Virus record (IMG/VR): IMGVR_UViG_3300014914_000020
Location: 1 to 33,384 of that record
Length of the DNA: 33,384 nt
Source: a virus
Reading direction: 5' to 3' (one strand)
The notes under the pieces: model-generated
Told to the model about the DNA's origin: nothing
Databases searched by the model: none
Seen by the model: the letters and a program-made list of their open reading frames with translations, nothing else
Position numbers and translations under genes: made by a program
Shown here: one piece after another, positions 12,612-19,452 of the stretch
How positions within the stretch are numbered: the stretch's first letter is position 1
Layout of the letters: the number at the start of each line of letters is the position of its first letter

Positions 12612-14215
12612 GCCGTGATTCCTGCGCCGGTCTCCGTGTCGGCCACGACAGCCCGCATCGGCCCGTCTGTCGGCAGCGCCGAGAAGAGCAGCACGCGACG
12701 CCCCTTGACGTGCTCGACCAGGGCGCGCCGGTTGGTCGGGTCGAGGTCCTGGTAGACGCGCTGACCGAGCACGATGACCGCGAGCTCGTCTGCCGGCACG
12801 TCGCGCAGAGCAACCGGGATGGTCGCGTCGCATGCGATGCGCGTCCGCTGCCCGTCGCTGAGGTCCAAGTAGGGCCTGGGCTGGCTCTCGCCCGGGGGCA
12901 CGGCCAGGACCTCGCCGTCGACGACCGAGAAGCCCTCGACGCCGGCCTCGTTGATGAGCCGGCTGAGGATCGCGTCGGTGCCACGCCCAGCCTCGCGCAG
13001 CTCGTCCTCGCGTCCGCGGAGCGTGGCCGCGTCACGCCGGCGCTGCTTGCCGTGCGCGCGCTTCTCGAGTGCGTTGCGCACCAGGGTCCCGCGGTCGTTG
13101 TCCTTGCGCGCCTGGGCTACCGCAGCGGCCGCCTGCCCGACCTCGTCACCGGTGGGGGGCTTGGCGTCGGCAAGCACAGCAATCGCCTTCTGCGCGGCCT
13201 CCCAGCCGTTCTCGATGGCCTCGAGATCCATGAGCCGCTGCTCGGCGGCGTGGAAGCGGTCATTGGCTGCCGCCTTGTGCGCCTGGGCGCGTGCATGGGC
13301 GCTGCTCGCCTGCTCGAGCGCGGCCTGCGCCCTGGTGACCTCATCGACCAAGCTGGTCACGAGCTCGCCAGCCTCGTCGCTGACCTTGGCGGCGGAAGAC
13401 AGGCCCTCATGCGCCTCGTTCATCGCGTCGGCGTCCGGCCCGCCTCCCTCGCCGACCTTGGCCCTGGCGTCGGCCGCGGCCTGCGCGATCTCGGCGAACG
13501 TGCCGACGCGCTCGCGCACCCCGCCGTCCGCCGCGATGGCCTGCTCAAGCGCAGCCTGGAGAGCGTCGGCAGCGTGCGGCGCTTCGAGATCCAGGTCGGA
13601 CCCCGTTGCCAGCAGCGCATCGGCCTCACCCTGGACGCGCTCGCTCTCGCCCTTGATGCGTCGCGCCGCACCATCGAAGGCGTCCTTGACCTTCCGCGCC
13701 AGCTCGACCAGGTCCTCGCAGTCGCCCAGGCCTGCCGGCATGAGCTCGTCGAAGATGGCGCGCTTGCGCGTGGCCAGCTCTTCGTCGCTCTCGCCCGGCT
13801 TGCGCGTGGCGCAGAGATCGTAGAAGAGCGCGACCTCCGGCGTGAGCCCGAGCATGCGCACCAGCGACTTGACGATCGCGCGGTTGCACTGGTCGCGGCC
13901 TTTGTAACCCGGGTCGACGATCGCGGCGACGTCCATGCGCGACGTGAGACCGACAACCTCGAGCTCGCCCTTGCGCGAAGTCCTGGCGCCGAGGCGGATC
14001 GTCGCGCCGAAGCCGCTGACCTCGCCCTTGCTGCGCCCGTGCTTGAGCTTGATGTTCCGCTCGCCGGTGGTGAGGTCGGTGATGGCGTCGAGGGTCTGGC
14101 TCTTCCCGGAGCCGTTGTGTCCCTCGAGGACGACGAGGCCGCCCTCGTCTGGAATCTCGATCTCGCCGTCTGGCGCGCCGCCTGCGCCGGTGAGTCGTAG
14201 GACCTGGCTGGTCAT
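12608..14215 (-). CDS. SMC/RecN-like AAA ATPase
   Basis: The 535-residue protein has an N-terminal ATPase half with Walker A GHNGSGKS (32-39). A long coiled-coil middle follows (about 170-430, alanine/glutamate rich). The C-terminal half has an ABC-type signature, LSDGQRTRIACDAT (452-465), and a D-loop-like DLDPTN. The usual Walker B 'DE' is not seen: the strand reads LAVIVLGQRVYQ, so the catalytic acid must come from elsewhere or activity is reduced. Phage proteins of this type are partners in end processing and recombination, like the Rad50/SbcC family but smaller. It is the first gene of the leftward operon, facing the YqaJ exonuclease operon across the candidate origin. Confidence 0.8.
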   Translation of the reverse strand: MTSQVLRLTGAGGAPDGEIEIPDEGGLVVLEGHNGSGKSQTLDAITDLTTGERNIKLKHGRSKGEVSGFGATIRLGARTSRKGELEVVGLTSRMDVAAIVDPGYKGRDQCNRAIVKSLVRMLGLTPEVALFYDLCATRKPGESDEELATRKRAIFDELMPAGLGDCEDLVELARKVKDAFDGAARRIKGESERVQGEADALLATGSDLDLEAPHAADALQAALEQAIAADGGVRERVGTFAEIAQAAADARAKVGEGGGPDADAMNEAHEGLSSAAKVSDEAGELVTSLVDEVTRAQAALEQASSAHARAQAHKAAANDRFHAAEQRLMDLEAIENGWEAAQKAIAVLADAKPPTGDEVGQAAAAVAQARKDNDRGTLVRNALEKRAHGKQRRRDAATLRGREDELREAGRGTDAILSRLINEAGVEGFSVVDGEVLAVPPGESQPRPYLDLSDGQRTRIACDATIPVALRDVPADELAVIVLGQRVYQDLDPTNRRALVEHVKGRRVLLFSALPTDGPMRAVVADTETGAGITA

Positions 14216-14420
14216 GGTGATGCTCGTGGGGGTCGCGTTCCTGGCGCCGACGCATCGCCGACGACCGCCTCAGCGTAGACCGAGATCGTCGAGGCGGCAA
14301 GGCGCGGCCGCGGCCCTCCGGGTCGCCGGCGGCTGCGCGCGCGTGCCGTGCGCGCACGCTTCGTATGGCCGAGCTACCGCGTAACTGCTTTTACTTTGAA
14401 GGTATGGGGGTAGCACCCTC

Positions 14421-14506
14421 CGGGGCACCCACTGGAGCAACCCCTGGGGCATCAAGCAGGCGCTGGGGCAGGGTCTGGAGCATGGCGCGGGGCATCCACC
14501 GGGGCA
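14421..14506. repeat. iteron-like repeats, seven heptamers mostly at 12-bp spacing
   Basis: The heptamer (C/T)GG(G/A)GCA starts at 14421, 14433, 14445, 14464, 14476, 14488 and 14500. The spacings are 12, 12, 19, 12, 12 and 12 bp, so two phased blocks are separated by 7 extra bp. Degenerate copies continue the phase at 14409 and 14512. Regular short direct repeats in a divergent region are typical of initiator-protein binding sites. Confidence 0.75.
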
Positions 14507-14531
14507 TGGCCGCGAGCAGGGGTGTTCGAAT

Positions 14532-14540
14532 GGTGGATAA
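14532..14540 (-). promoter_or_regulatory. DnaA-box-like nonamer
   Basis: GGTGGATAA matches the complement of the DnaA box TTATCCACA at 8 of 9 positions. It lies 25 bp from the last iteron. A single near-match could be chance; a second lies at 14621. Confidence 0.4.
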
Positions 14541-14620
14541 GTCTGCCCGGTTTTCCCCTCTGTGCACCACATGTAGCGCTTTCTCGATCCCGAGGTCGCA
14601 CCCTGCGGTATGCGAGGCCC

Positions 14621-14629
14621 TGTTGATAA
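14621..14629 (-). promoter_or_regulatory. DnaA-box-like nonamer
   Basis: TGTTGATAA matches the complement of the DnaA box at 8 of 9 positions, in the same orientation as the one at 14532. Confidence 0.35.
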
Positions 14630-14837
14630 CCCCGGATTCGATCACTTCATTTGCGCGACTGGCGATCCGCTGTAGTCTCCAAGCGTCTGCCGTTTTCAGA
14701 GTGCGGTCGACAGAGTGAGTCGGGAGCGACAATGCGAGCAGGTGGGTCTGGCACTTCTCATTCTTCCCAGAACCCTCCGGACCTGCGCCCTGCGCCCTAC
14801 TCAGGAGCTGCAAGAGGCGCTCTCGCATATTGAAGGT

Positions 14838-14870
14838 GGCCGCGGTCGGAGCCTGCCGACCGCGGCCTTT
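14838..14870 (+). terminator. hairpin before the exonuclease gene (terminator or attenuator)
   Basis: GGCCGCGGTCGG and CCGACCGCGGCC form a perfect 12-bp stem with a 6-nt loop followed by TTT, 20 nt before the ATG of the exonuclease gene. Transcripts entering from the origin region would meet it, so it may attenuate the rightward operon or insulate it. Confidence 0.6.
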
Positions 14871-14889
14871 CACTTCCCGGAGCCAGCCA

Positions 14890-16023
14890 ATGCCGACCAT
14901 GACGCGCGACCAAGTTGAGTCACTGCTCGAGACCTTCGACGACGACGTCGACGCATGGCGCGAGCGGCGCCGGCTCAGCCTGGGAGGCTCCGACCTCTTC
15001 CCGATCATCTACCCCGAGGACATCGGCGGCTACTCGAGCGAGTGGTCGCTCTGGGCGAACAAGGTTCACGGCCGCGACGCCGACGACCAGTCGCTCGATG
15101 ACAAGGACTGGCTGGCCTACGGCCACGACGTCGAGCCAGGCATCGTCGCCTTCGCCGGCCGCAAGATGACGGCCGAAGACCCGACGCTCAAGGTCGTGCC
15201 CTACCGCAACGCGATCTTTCCCGACCCGGGCGGTGCGCCGCTTCACTTCTCGCCAGACGCCCTGGTCTACCGCAAGCCGGGCTGGGAGCTGGTGGGCGGC
15301 GTCGACGCCAAGCGGGTCAACGTCTTTCATTGGAAGCACGCCGAGGTGGCTGACCAGTGGGGAGACGCCGGCACGTCGACCATGCCCAGGCGATGCACGG
15401 TGCAGGGCGTCGCGGGGTGCTCGCTCTTCGACGTGCCCTCGTGGGTCTTCGCCGCCGACCGCGGCACCGTGCCCGAGCTCTTCCCGCTGCTGCCGTCCGA
15501 CGATGACAAGGCCGCGCTGCGCGATGTCGCAACGACCTGGTGGCAGCGCTTCATCGTGGGCGACGAAGAGCCCCAGGTCGACGGCAGCAACGCGACCAGC
15601 GATGCGCTCAAGGCGCTTTTCGACTCCGGCAGCGAGGAAGTCCTGGCGGCGACCGACGAGGACCTCGACATACTCGACGCGCTTCGCATAGCGCGCGACG
15701 CATTCGATGCCGCCAAGGGCGTCAAGCAGGGCCTCGAGAACCGCCTCAAGCACCGGATCGGGACCGCCAAGGGCATCCGCGGCGTGGCGACCTGGGGCTG
15801 GTGCAAGGGGCGCAAGAGCCTCGACGCCGACCCCTTCTGCAACGACATCGCGGCGGCCGTTGCCGAGGCCTGGGTGCTGCCCATGCTGCTCGCCGGCGGC
15901 ATGGACCCGGACGAGGCGCGCGCGACTGCGATTGCCGAAGCGCGACTCGTGGTGCAGACTTCACGCAACGACAACACCAACCGAGGCGAGCCCTACAGGC
16001 GCTTCGGTCTCACCAGACGCTAG
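14890..16023 (+). CDS. YqaJ-like viral recombinase / PD-(D/E)XK exonuclease
   Basis: The 377-residue product has the order of a YqaJ-type alkaline exonuclease. LGGSDLFPIIY (31-41) is the substrate-end motif, and LAYGHDVEPGIVAFAGR (75-91) carries the helix glutamate. HFSPDALVYR (119-128) gives the metal-binding Asp, GGVDAKRV (136-143) the D-x-K pair, and TVQGVAGCSLFDVPSW (170-185) the Q motif. The D-x-K in place of E-x-K is allowed in the superfamily. The enzyme should resect DNA ends for the annealing protein encoded next. The ATG at 14890 has GGAG seven nt upstream; the region after about 260 is helical. Confidence 0.8.
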   Translation: MPTMTRDQVESLLETFDDDVDAWRERRRLSLGGSDLFPIIYPEDIGGYSSEWSLWANKVHGRDADDQSLDDKDWLAYGHDVEPGIVAFAGRKMTAEDPTLKVVPYRNAIFPDPGGAPLHFSPDALVYRKPGWELVGGVDAKRVNVFHWKHAEVADQWGDAGTSTMPRRCTVQGVAGCSLFDVPSWVFAADRGTVPELFPLLPSDDDKAALRDVATTWWQRFIVGDEEPQVDGSNATSDALKALFDSGSEEVLAATDEDLDILDALRIARDAFDAAKGVKQGLENRLKHRIGTAKGIRGVATWGWCKGRKSLDADPFCNDIAAAVAEAWVLPMLLAGGMDPDEARATAIAEARLVVQTSRNDNTNRGEPYRRFGLTRR

Positions 16024-16033
16024 GAGCATCGCC

Positions 16034-17146
16034 ATGACCAACGAGGAAGCCGGGGGGGCGATCCCTCCCGAAGACGAGCACGGCCAGTACGACGAGGCCA
16101 TCGACCACCTGGAGACCGAGCTCGGGAAGATCGAGAGCGATCTAGCAGGCGACGAAGAGCCTGCGCCGGCAGAGCCAGCTCCCCCCACCAGCGCGCTTGA
16201 AATGATCGGCATGGGCCCGACCGACGTGACCGGAGGGGAGAAGGCCGCGAGGGTCGACTCGCTCGGCAACCAGGAGCTCGCGGTCACGGACCCCGCCGCG
16301 CTCATGCTGGCCGCGCAGATGGAAGCCGCAGTCAAGGCGCGCTTCGGCCGCGCCATGGCAAAGCCGCGCGACGAGGACGCGGCGCGCATGGGCATCGAGA
16401 AGGAATGCCGCCGACCCGGGTTCGCCGAGGTCGCGCGCTACGACCTTGAACGGCACTCGCGCGGAAGCGGGCCCTCAGCCAGGTTCGCCGAGCTCGCGGC
16501 GCGCAAGTGGGGCAACCTGGACGTCGGCAGCTTCGTCGTCGCCGACACCAAGGAAGCGCGGCGCGTCTACTGCTACGCGACGGACCTCGAGACGAACTGG
16601 ACCGAGCACGAAATGATCGTGGTGGTGCGGTCGGTGGAACGGTCGAGCGGCAACAACCGAGAGGTCTTGCAGCAACGCCAGAACTCGCGCGGCAAGCCCG
16701 TCTACGTCGTCCGCGCGACCGATGAGGAAATGGATGCGAAGGCCAAGAACTACGTCAGCAGGACTCTGCGAGTGCTGCGCCTGCGCCATATCCCGGGCGA
16801 CCTGGTCGATGACTGCATGGCCATCGTCGTCGCGGTGCAGCGCGACTCGCAGGCCTCCGACCCGGACCGCTTCCGCAAGATCATCCTGCGCACCTTCATG
16901 ACGATGAACGTCACGCCAGACGACCTGGCCGAGTACCTGGGCAAGCCGTTCGCCAAGGCCAGCCAGCGCGAGCTCGGAGAGATCAAGAGCGTCGGCGTCC
17001 GCATCCAGGGCGAGGACGACTACACATGGGGCGACGCGCTCGCCGCCAAGCTGGACCAGCGCGGCCAAGCGTCGAAGGGTAGCGGCAACGACGCCGGCGG
17101 CGTGTCCGATGCCATCGCATCGGCGCGACGGAAGGCGCAGTCGTGA
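16034..17146 (+). CDS. probable single-strand annealing protein (RecT/Erf-like role)
   Basis: The 370-residue product has an acidic disordered N-terminus (to about 70) and then a folded core. The core contains ARYDLERHSRGSGPSARFAE, AARKWGNLDVGSFVVADT, YCYATDLETNWTEHEMIVVV and AKNYVSRTLRVLRLRHIPGD. This 'GPS-RFAE-A--WGN', 'DLE-N', 'RN-iP' layout is one I associate with phage recombination mediators found beside YqaJ exonucleases. The assignment rests on that pattern and on gene order, not on a catalytic motif. The start has GGAGCATCGCC, the same ribosome-binding sequence as several leftward genes. It is coupled to the next gene by GTGA. Confidence 0.65.
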   Translation: MTNEEAGGAIPPEDEHGQYDEAIDHLETELGKIESDLAGDEEPAPAEPAPPTSALEMIGMGPTDVTGGEKAARVDSLGNQELAVTDPAALMLAAQMEAAVKARFGRAMAKPRDEDAARMGIEKECRRPGFAEVARYDLERHSRGSGPSARFAELAARKWGNLDVGSFVVADTKEARRVYCYATDLETNWTEHEMIVVVRSVERSSGNNREVLQQRQNSRGKPVYVVRATDEEMDAKAKNYVSRTLRVLRLRHIPGDLVDDCMAIVVAVQRDSQASDPDRFRKIILRTFMTMNVTPDDLAEYLGKPFAKASQRELGEIKSVGVRIQGEDDYTWGDALAAKLDQRGQASKGSGNDAGGVSDAIASARRKAQS

Positions 17147-17343
17147 GCGGCCCTGGGCCCGCGTCTCTCTACCCGGACATGCGCGTACTGCTCGGGTCGC
17201 TGGCGGCTCTCGCGCTCTGCGCCTGGGCGCCCTGGGCGGCCCTGCTGCTGGGCGCCGGCGCGACGGCCTGGGCATGGTCACGCGCTCGCCGGCGGGTCTA
17301 CCTGCGGGCGCTCGCGCGTGACGCCGGCGCCAGGAACCGCTGA
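17143..17343 (+). CDS. small membrane protein, 66 aa
   Basis: A GTG overlaps the annealing-protein stop (GTGA). The sequence MRVLLGSLAALALCAWAPWA then ALLLGAGATAWAWSRARRRV gives one or two membrane helices at about residues 13-46 and a strongly basic C-terminus, so the C-terminal end probably faces the cytoplasm. Function unknown. Confidence 0.6.
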   Translation: MSGPGPASLYPDMRVLLGSLAALALCAWAPWAALLLGAGATAWAWSRARRRVYLRALARDAGARNR

Positions 17344-17345
17344 GC

Positions 17346-17765
17346 ATGGCCAAGCGCAAGAAGGCGGACGACACGGCGCACGACTGGCGGCCGGCGCCCT
17401 ACAGGCCGCACTGGCATGCCGACTTTTGGGGAGACTCCCGCGTCCTCAACATGACGCTCGAGGAGGTCGGCTGCTACGTCCGCCTCCTCGACATGCACTG
17501 GGTCAACGGCGCGCGGGGCATACCTGTGCGCCGGGACCGGCTGCTCAAGGTGCTACCGGCGCTCAGCGACGACGACGCGCTCGACAACGTGCTCGCGTGC
17601 TTCACGTCGGATGGTGCGCCGGCCGGCAGGCTGGTCCAGAAGCGATGCCTTGAGGAGATCGCGAAGGCCCTCGTGCGCTTCACGAAGGCGCGCGCAGCGG
17701 CTCAGGCCCGGCACCAGGGGCGCGAGCAGCCGGCTCCGAAGCGCGCTCGCAGCCGCAAGCGCTGA
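17346..17765 (+). CDS. DUF1376 (YdaU-like) replication protein
   Basis: The domain at about residues 19-105 reads YRPHWHADFWGDSRVLNMTL, EEVGCYVRLLDMHWVNGARG, then RLLKVLPALSDDDALDNVLA. These match the DUF1376 pattern 'Yf-w---Df--dt--lt--E-GaY--LL---w---G-lp'. Proteins with this domain are usually replication initiators or replisome organisers of phages and prophages, often with a longer C-terminus. Here the protein is only 139 residues and ends in a basic tail. It is a candidate partner for the iterons at 14421-14506. Confidence 0.75.
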   Translation: MAKRKKADDTAHDWRPAPYRPHWHADFWGDSRVLNMTLEEVGCYVRLLDMHWVNGARGIPVRRDRLLKVLPALSDDDALDNVLACFTSDGAPAGRLVQKRCLEEIAKALVRFTKARAAAQARHQGREQPAPKRARSRKR

Positions 17766-17988
17766 CGCCGTCGGCGCGGTCCAGCCGGCGGCCGTCGCGC
17801 GCGACCCCGATCAAGAGGTCGCGTGCGGCCTCGACCATGGTGGCGATCTCGTCATAGACGACCTCGTTGCCCAGGGCGGCCTCGATGATCGAGCCGTCGC
17901 CTGGCTCGAGGATCGCGACGACGCGCTCTAGAGCGTCGCGGATGACCGGGTGCACGAGGTCGGGACGTGGCTGACGTGTCGCTGGCAT
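17680..17988 (-). CDS. possible antisense hypothetical protein, 102 aa
   Basis: In the plus-strand operon, a 400-bp stretch with no good plus-strand gene is covered by a minus-strand frame. It has an ATG at 17988 with AGAAAGG upstream. Residues 10-70 (PDLVHPVIRDALERVVAILE, SIIEAALGNEVVYDEIATMV) look like a real helical domain; the tail is low complexity and overlaps the end of the DUF1376 gene. Strand switch and overlap lower my confidence. Confidence 0.4.
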   Translation of the reverse strand: MPATRQPRPDLVHPVIRDALERVVAILEPGDGSIIEAALGNEVVYDEIATMVEAARDLLIGVARDGRRLDRADGVSACGCERASEPAARAPGAGPEPLRAPS

Positions 17989-18164
17989 GGCATGGCCTTT
18001 CTGCTGGATCGGGGCTCGGACAGCCCCCCTCCTCGGCATCGCATGGGGCCGACTTGACGGAATCCGGATCCGGGGGGATGCTCAAGCCGGACTCAGCGCG
18101 GGGCGTTGGTGATGGCGGCGACGCCTCGCGCTCCTCACGGGCCCACCAACGGAACGCGACACCC

Positions 18165-18413
18165 ATGCCCCAGCCACCAGACCGAATCCGCGTCACCTTC
18201 GAGCTCGCCGAGCCAGTCCACGCGATGCTTGAGCAGTGCCTCGCTTCGGGGCTCTTCGGCGACACGCTCAGCGAGGTCGTCGATCGCATGATCTGCGCCG
18301 AGGTCGGCAGGCTGATCGGCAGCGGCTTCATCAACGTCACGCACGACACGCCGGCAGAGCGGCAGCTGCCCCGCGAGCTCGGCGAGGGCGCCGCGCGGAG
18401 CCGCGCGCAATGA
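18165..18413 (+). CDS. ribbon-helix-helix-like small protein, 82 aa
   Basis: From the ATG at 18165 the product reads DRIRVTFELAEPVHAMLEQC then LASGLFGDTLSEVVDRMICA. This is the strand-helix-helix plan of ribbon-helix-helix regulators (a short basic strand, a helix, 'GlfG-t-sEvv--mi'). It could be a small repressor or a replication or copy-control protein. The ribosome binding site is weak. The stop overlaps the next start (ATGA). Confidence 0.6.
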   Translation: MPQPPDRIRVTFELAEPVHAMLEQCLASGLFGDTLSEVVDRMICAEVGRLIGSGFINVTHDTPAERQLPRELGEGAARSRAQ

Positions 18414-18634
18414 CTCCGCGATTCGCCATGCGAGGACCAACGGCCAGGGCTGCGAGCCTCGCGGCTCCGACCTTCGCCGCGGCCAGCAGGTCATTCCGCC
18501 GGATCTACGGGGAGGCCGCCTGGGTGATCGACCCGGGCCCCATTGCGCTCGACGATGGTTCGCTCGCTCGCATCGTGGCCTCGGCCGCTAGCGGATCCTC
18601 GCTCGTGCTCACCAGCGAGAGCGGCGACCGATGA
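18410..18634 (+). CDS. hypothetical protein, 74 aa
   Basis: Coupled to the previous gene by ATGA. The product is basic at the start (MTPRFAMRGPTARAASLAAP) and ends with a small strand/helix part (IDPGPIALDDGSLARIVASA). Not recognised. Its end overlaps the uncertain start region of the following gene. Confidence 0.5.
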   Translation: MTPRFAMRGPTARAASLAAPTFAAASRSFRRIYGEAAWVIDPGPIALDDGSLARIVASAASGSSLVLTSESGDR

Positions 18635-18920
18635 GCACCCGACGCGCCTCACGCCCGCCGCCCTGGAGATCGCCAAGCGGCCCGCGTACCCCACGCCGAC
18701 GACCGAGGACGTGCGCGTCCTGAGCTACTCGATCGAAGGCATGACGATCCACCAGAGGGCCGTGGTCGACTTCATGGCGTCCACGACCATTGCCGACGCC
18801 GTGGACGGGGCTGGCTACCCGGAGGTCGACCCGTGGCCCACTGGCCCGGCCAAGTGCGCGATCATCCTGGCCGACGGGCTGTGCGAGGCGCTCGCAGAGT
18901 GGGAAGCGCGACATGCGTGA
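18543..18920 (+). CDS. hypothetical protein, start uncertain
   Basis: The frame shows strong GC3 coding bias only from about 18633 onward (TRLTPAALEIAKRPAYP, then VLSYSIEGMTIHQRAVVDFM). The ATG at 18543 lies in sequence without that bias and inside the previous gene. An ATG at 18631 placed for ATGA coupling is out of frame by one. In-frame options are GTG 18711 or ATG 18741. Either a non-ATG start is used or a one-base error hides the real one. The C-terminus (ILADGLCEALAEWEARHA) is helical. Family unknown. Confidence 0.5.
   Translation: MRSTMVRSLASWPRPLADPRSCSPARAATDEHPTRLTPAALEIAKRPAYPTPTTEDVRVLSYSIEGMTIHQRAVVDFMASTTIADAVDGAGYPEVDPWPTGPAKCAIILADGLCEALAEWEARHA
18898..18914. repeat. 17-bp direct repeat, copy 1
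   Basis: AGTGGGAAGCGCGACAT is repeated exactly at 19181-19197, 283 bp away. Both copies are read as WEARH in their gene frames: one ends a protein and the other lies inside the next. Confidence 0.8.
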
Positions 18921-19452
18921 CGGGATGACGAGCAAGGCCATGCGCGATGGCCAGCAGGATGCCAGGGACGCGCTCTGCTCGATGCTCTGCCGCTTGTCGG
19001 ACGGGCATCGCCGCAAGTTTCGGCGCATGTACGCTAGCAACGCGGACTCGATGGACATGCCCCTAGCCCACGTCGTAAGTGAGTTGACCGCCGACAGGCT
19101 CGACCGGGCTCTCGATCAAGCCGAGCGCTCACTCGTCAAGCTAGAGGCGCGAATGCCTGAGCCCAGCGCGAAGGCCGCGAAGTGGGAAGCGCGACATTCT
19201 GAATCGAACACTCCGGAAACTCCGGACAGTCGCGACATCGCGCCGGCAGGCCGCAGATGCGATCAGGAAGCGGATCAACCGAGCGCCCGGGGCACCAGCT
19301 TCCAGCCCATGAACCCACGGGCACCCAAACGTTCGGCTTGGAACCAGCGCCCGAAGAGCGCCTCCCACTCGTCGAGGCCCCAGGCGCATTGGTATCCCTT
19401 CGGGCTCTTGGTGTCCTTGTCGGCCTTCTTCCAGCACGCGACCAGCAGGTAG
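18913..19452 (+). CDS. hypothetical protein, up to 179 aa
   Basis: The ATG at 18913 overlaps the previous stop by 8 bp. The first 100 residues are helical and convincing (DGQQDARDALCSMLCRLSDG, HVVSELTADRLDRALDQAER). After the KWEARH repeat at about residue 95 the sequence becomes serine/proline rich, and the last 178 bp run antisense into the 3' end of the ParB-domain gene, so that part may not be functional. Family unknown. Confidence 0.5.
   Translation: MRDGMTSKAMRDGQQDARDALCSMLCRLSDGHRRKFRRMYASNADSMDMPLAHVVSELTADRLDRALDQAERSLVKLEARMPEPSAKAAKWEARHSESNTPETPDSRDIAPAGRRCDQEADQPSARGTSFQPMNPRAPKRSAWNQRPKSASHSSRPQAHWYPFGLLVSLSAFFQHATSR
19181..19197. repeat. 17-bp direct repeat, copy 2
   Basis: Exact second copy of AGTGGGAAGCGCGACAT (first at 18898-18914). 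Downstream of it the coding character changes, which suggests a duplication or recombination joint. Confidence 0.8.

Larger units (their letters stand above)
14216..14889. other. divergent intergenic region, candidate replication origin
   Basis: This 674-bp gap separates the leftward and rightward operons and is the longest gene-free stretch here. It holds 12-bp iterated repeats (14421-14506), two DnaA-box-like nonamers at 14532-14540 and 14621-14629, locally AT-richer sequence (14380-14405, 14560-14700) and a terminator-like hairpin at its right end. Promoters for both operons must lie in it, though none matches sigma-70 well. Open frames exist on both strands but show no convincing protein. 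Confidence 0.55.

Noticed and set aside
12710-14200. A 496-codon plus-strand frame opposite the ATPase gene
   Set aside because: It is a mirror of the ATPase coding bias. The minus frame has Walker A and signature motifs and the plus frame has none.
14391-15008. A 205-codon minus-strand frame across the candidate origin
   Set aside because: It covers the iterons and hairpin and overlaps the start of the exonuclease gene. Composition changes along it and no conserved motif is seen. I keep it as the main rival to the origin reading, since 12-bp repeats also equal four codons.
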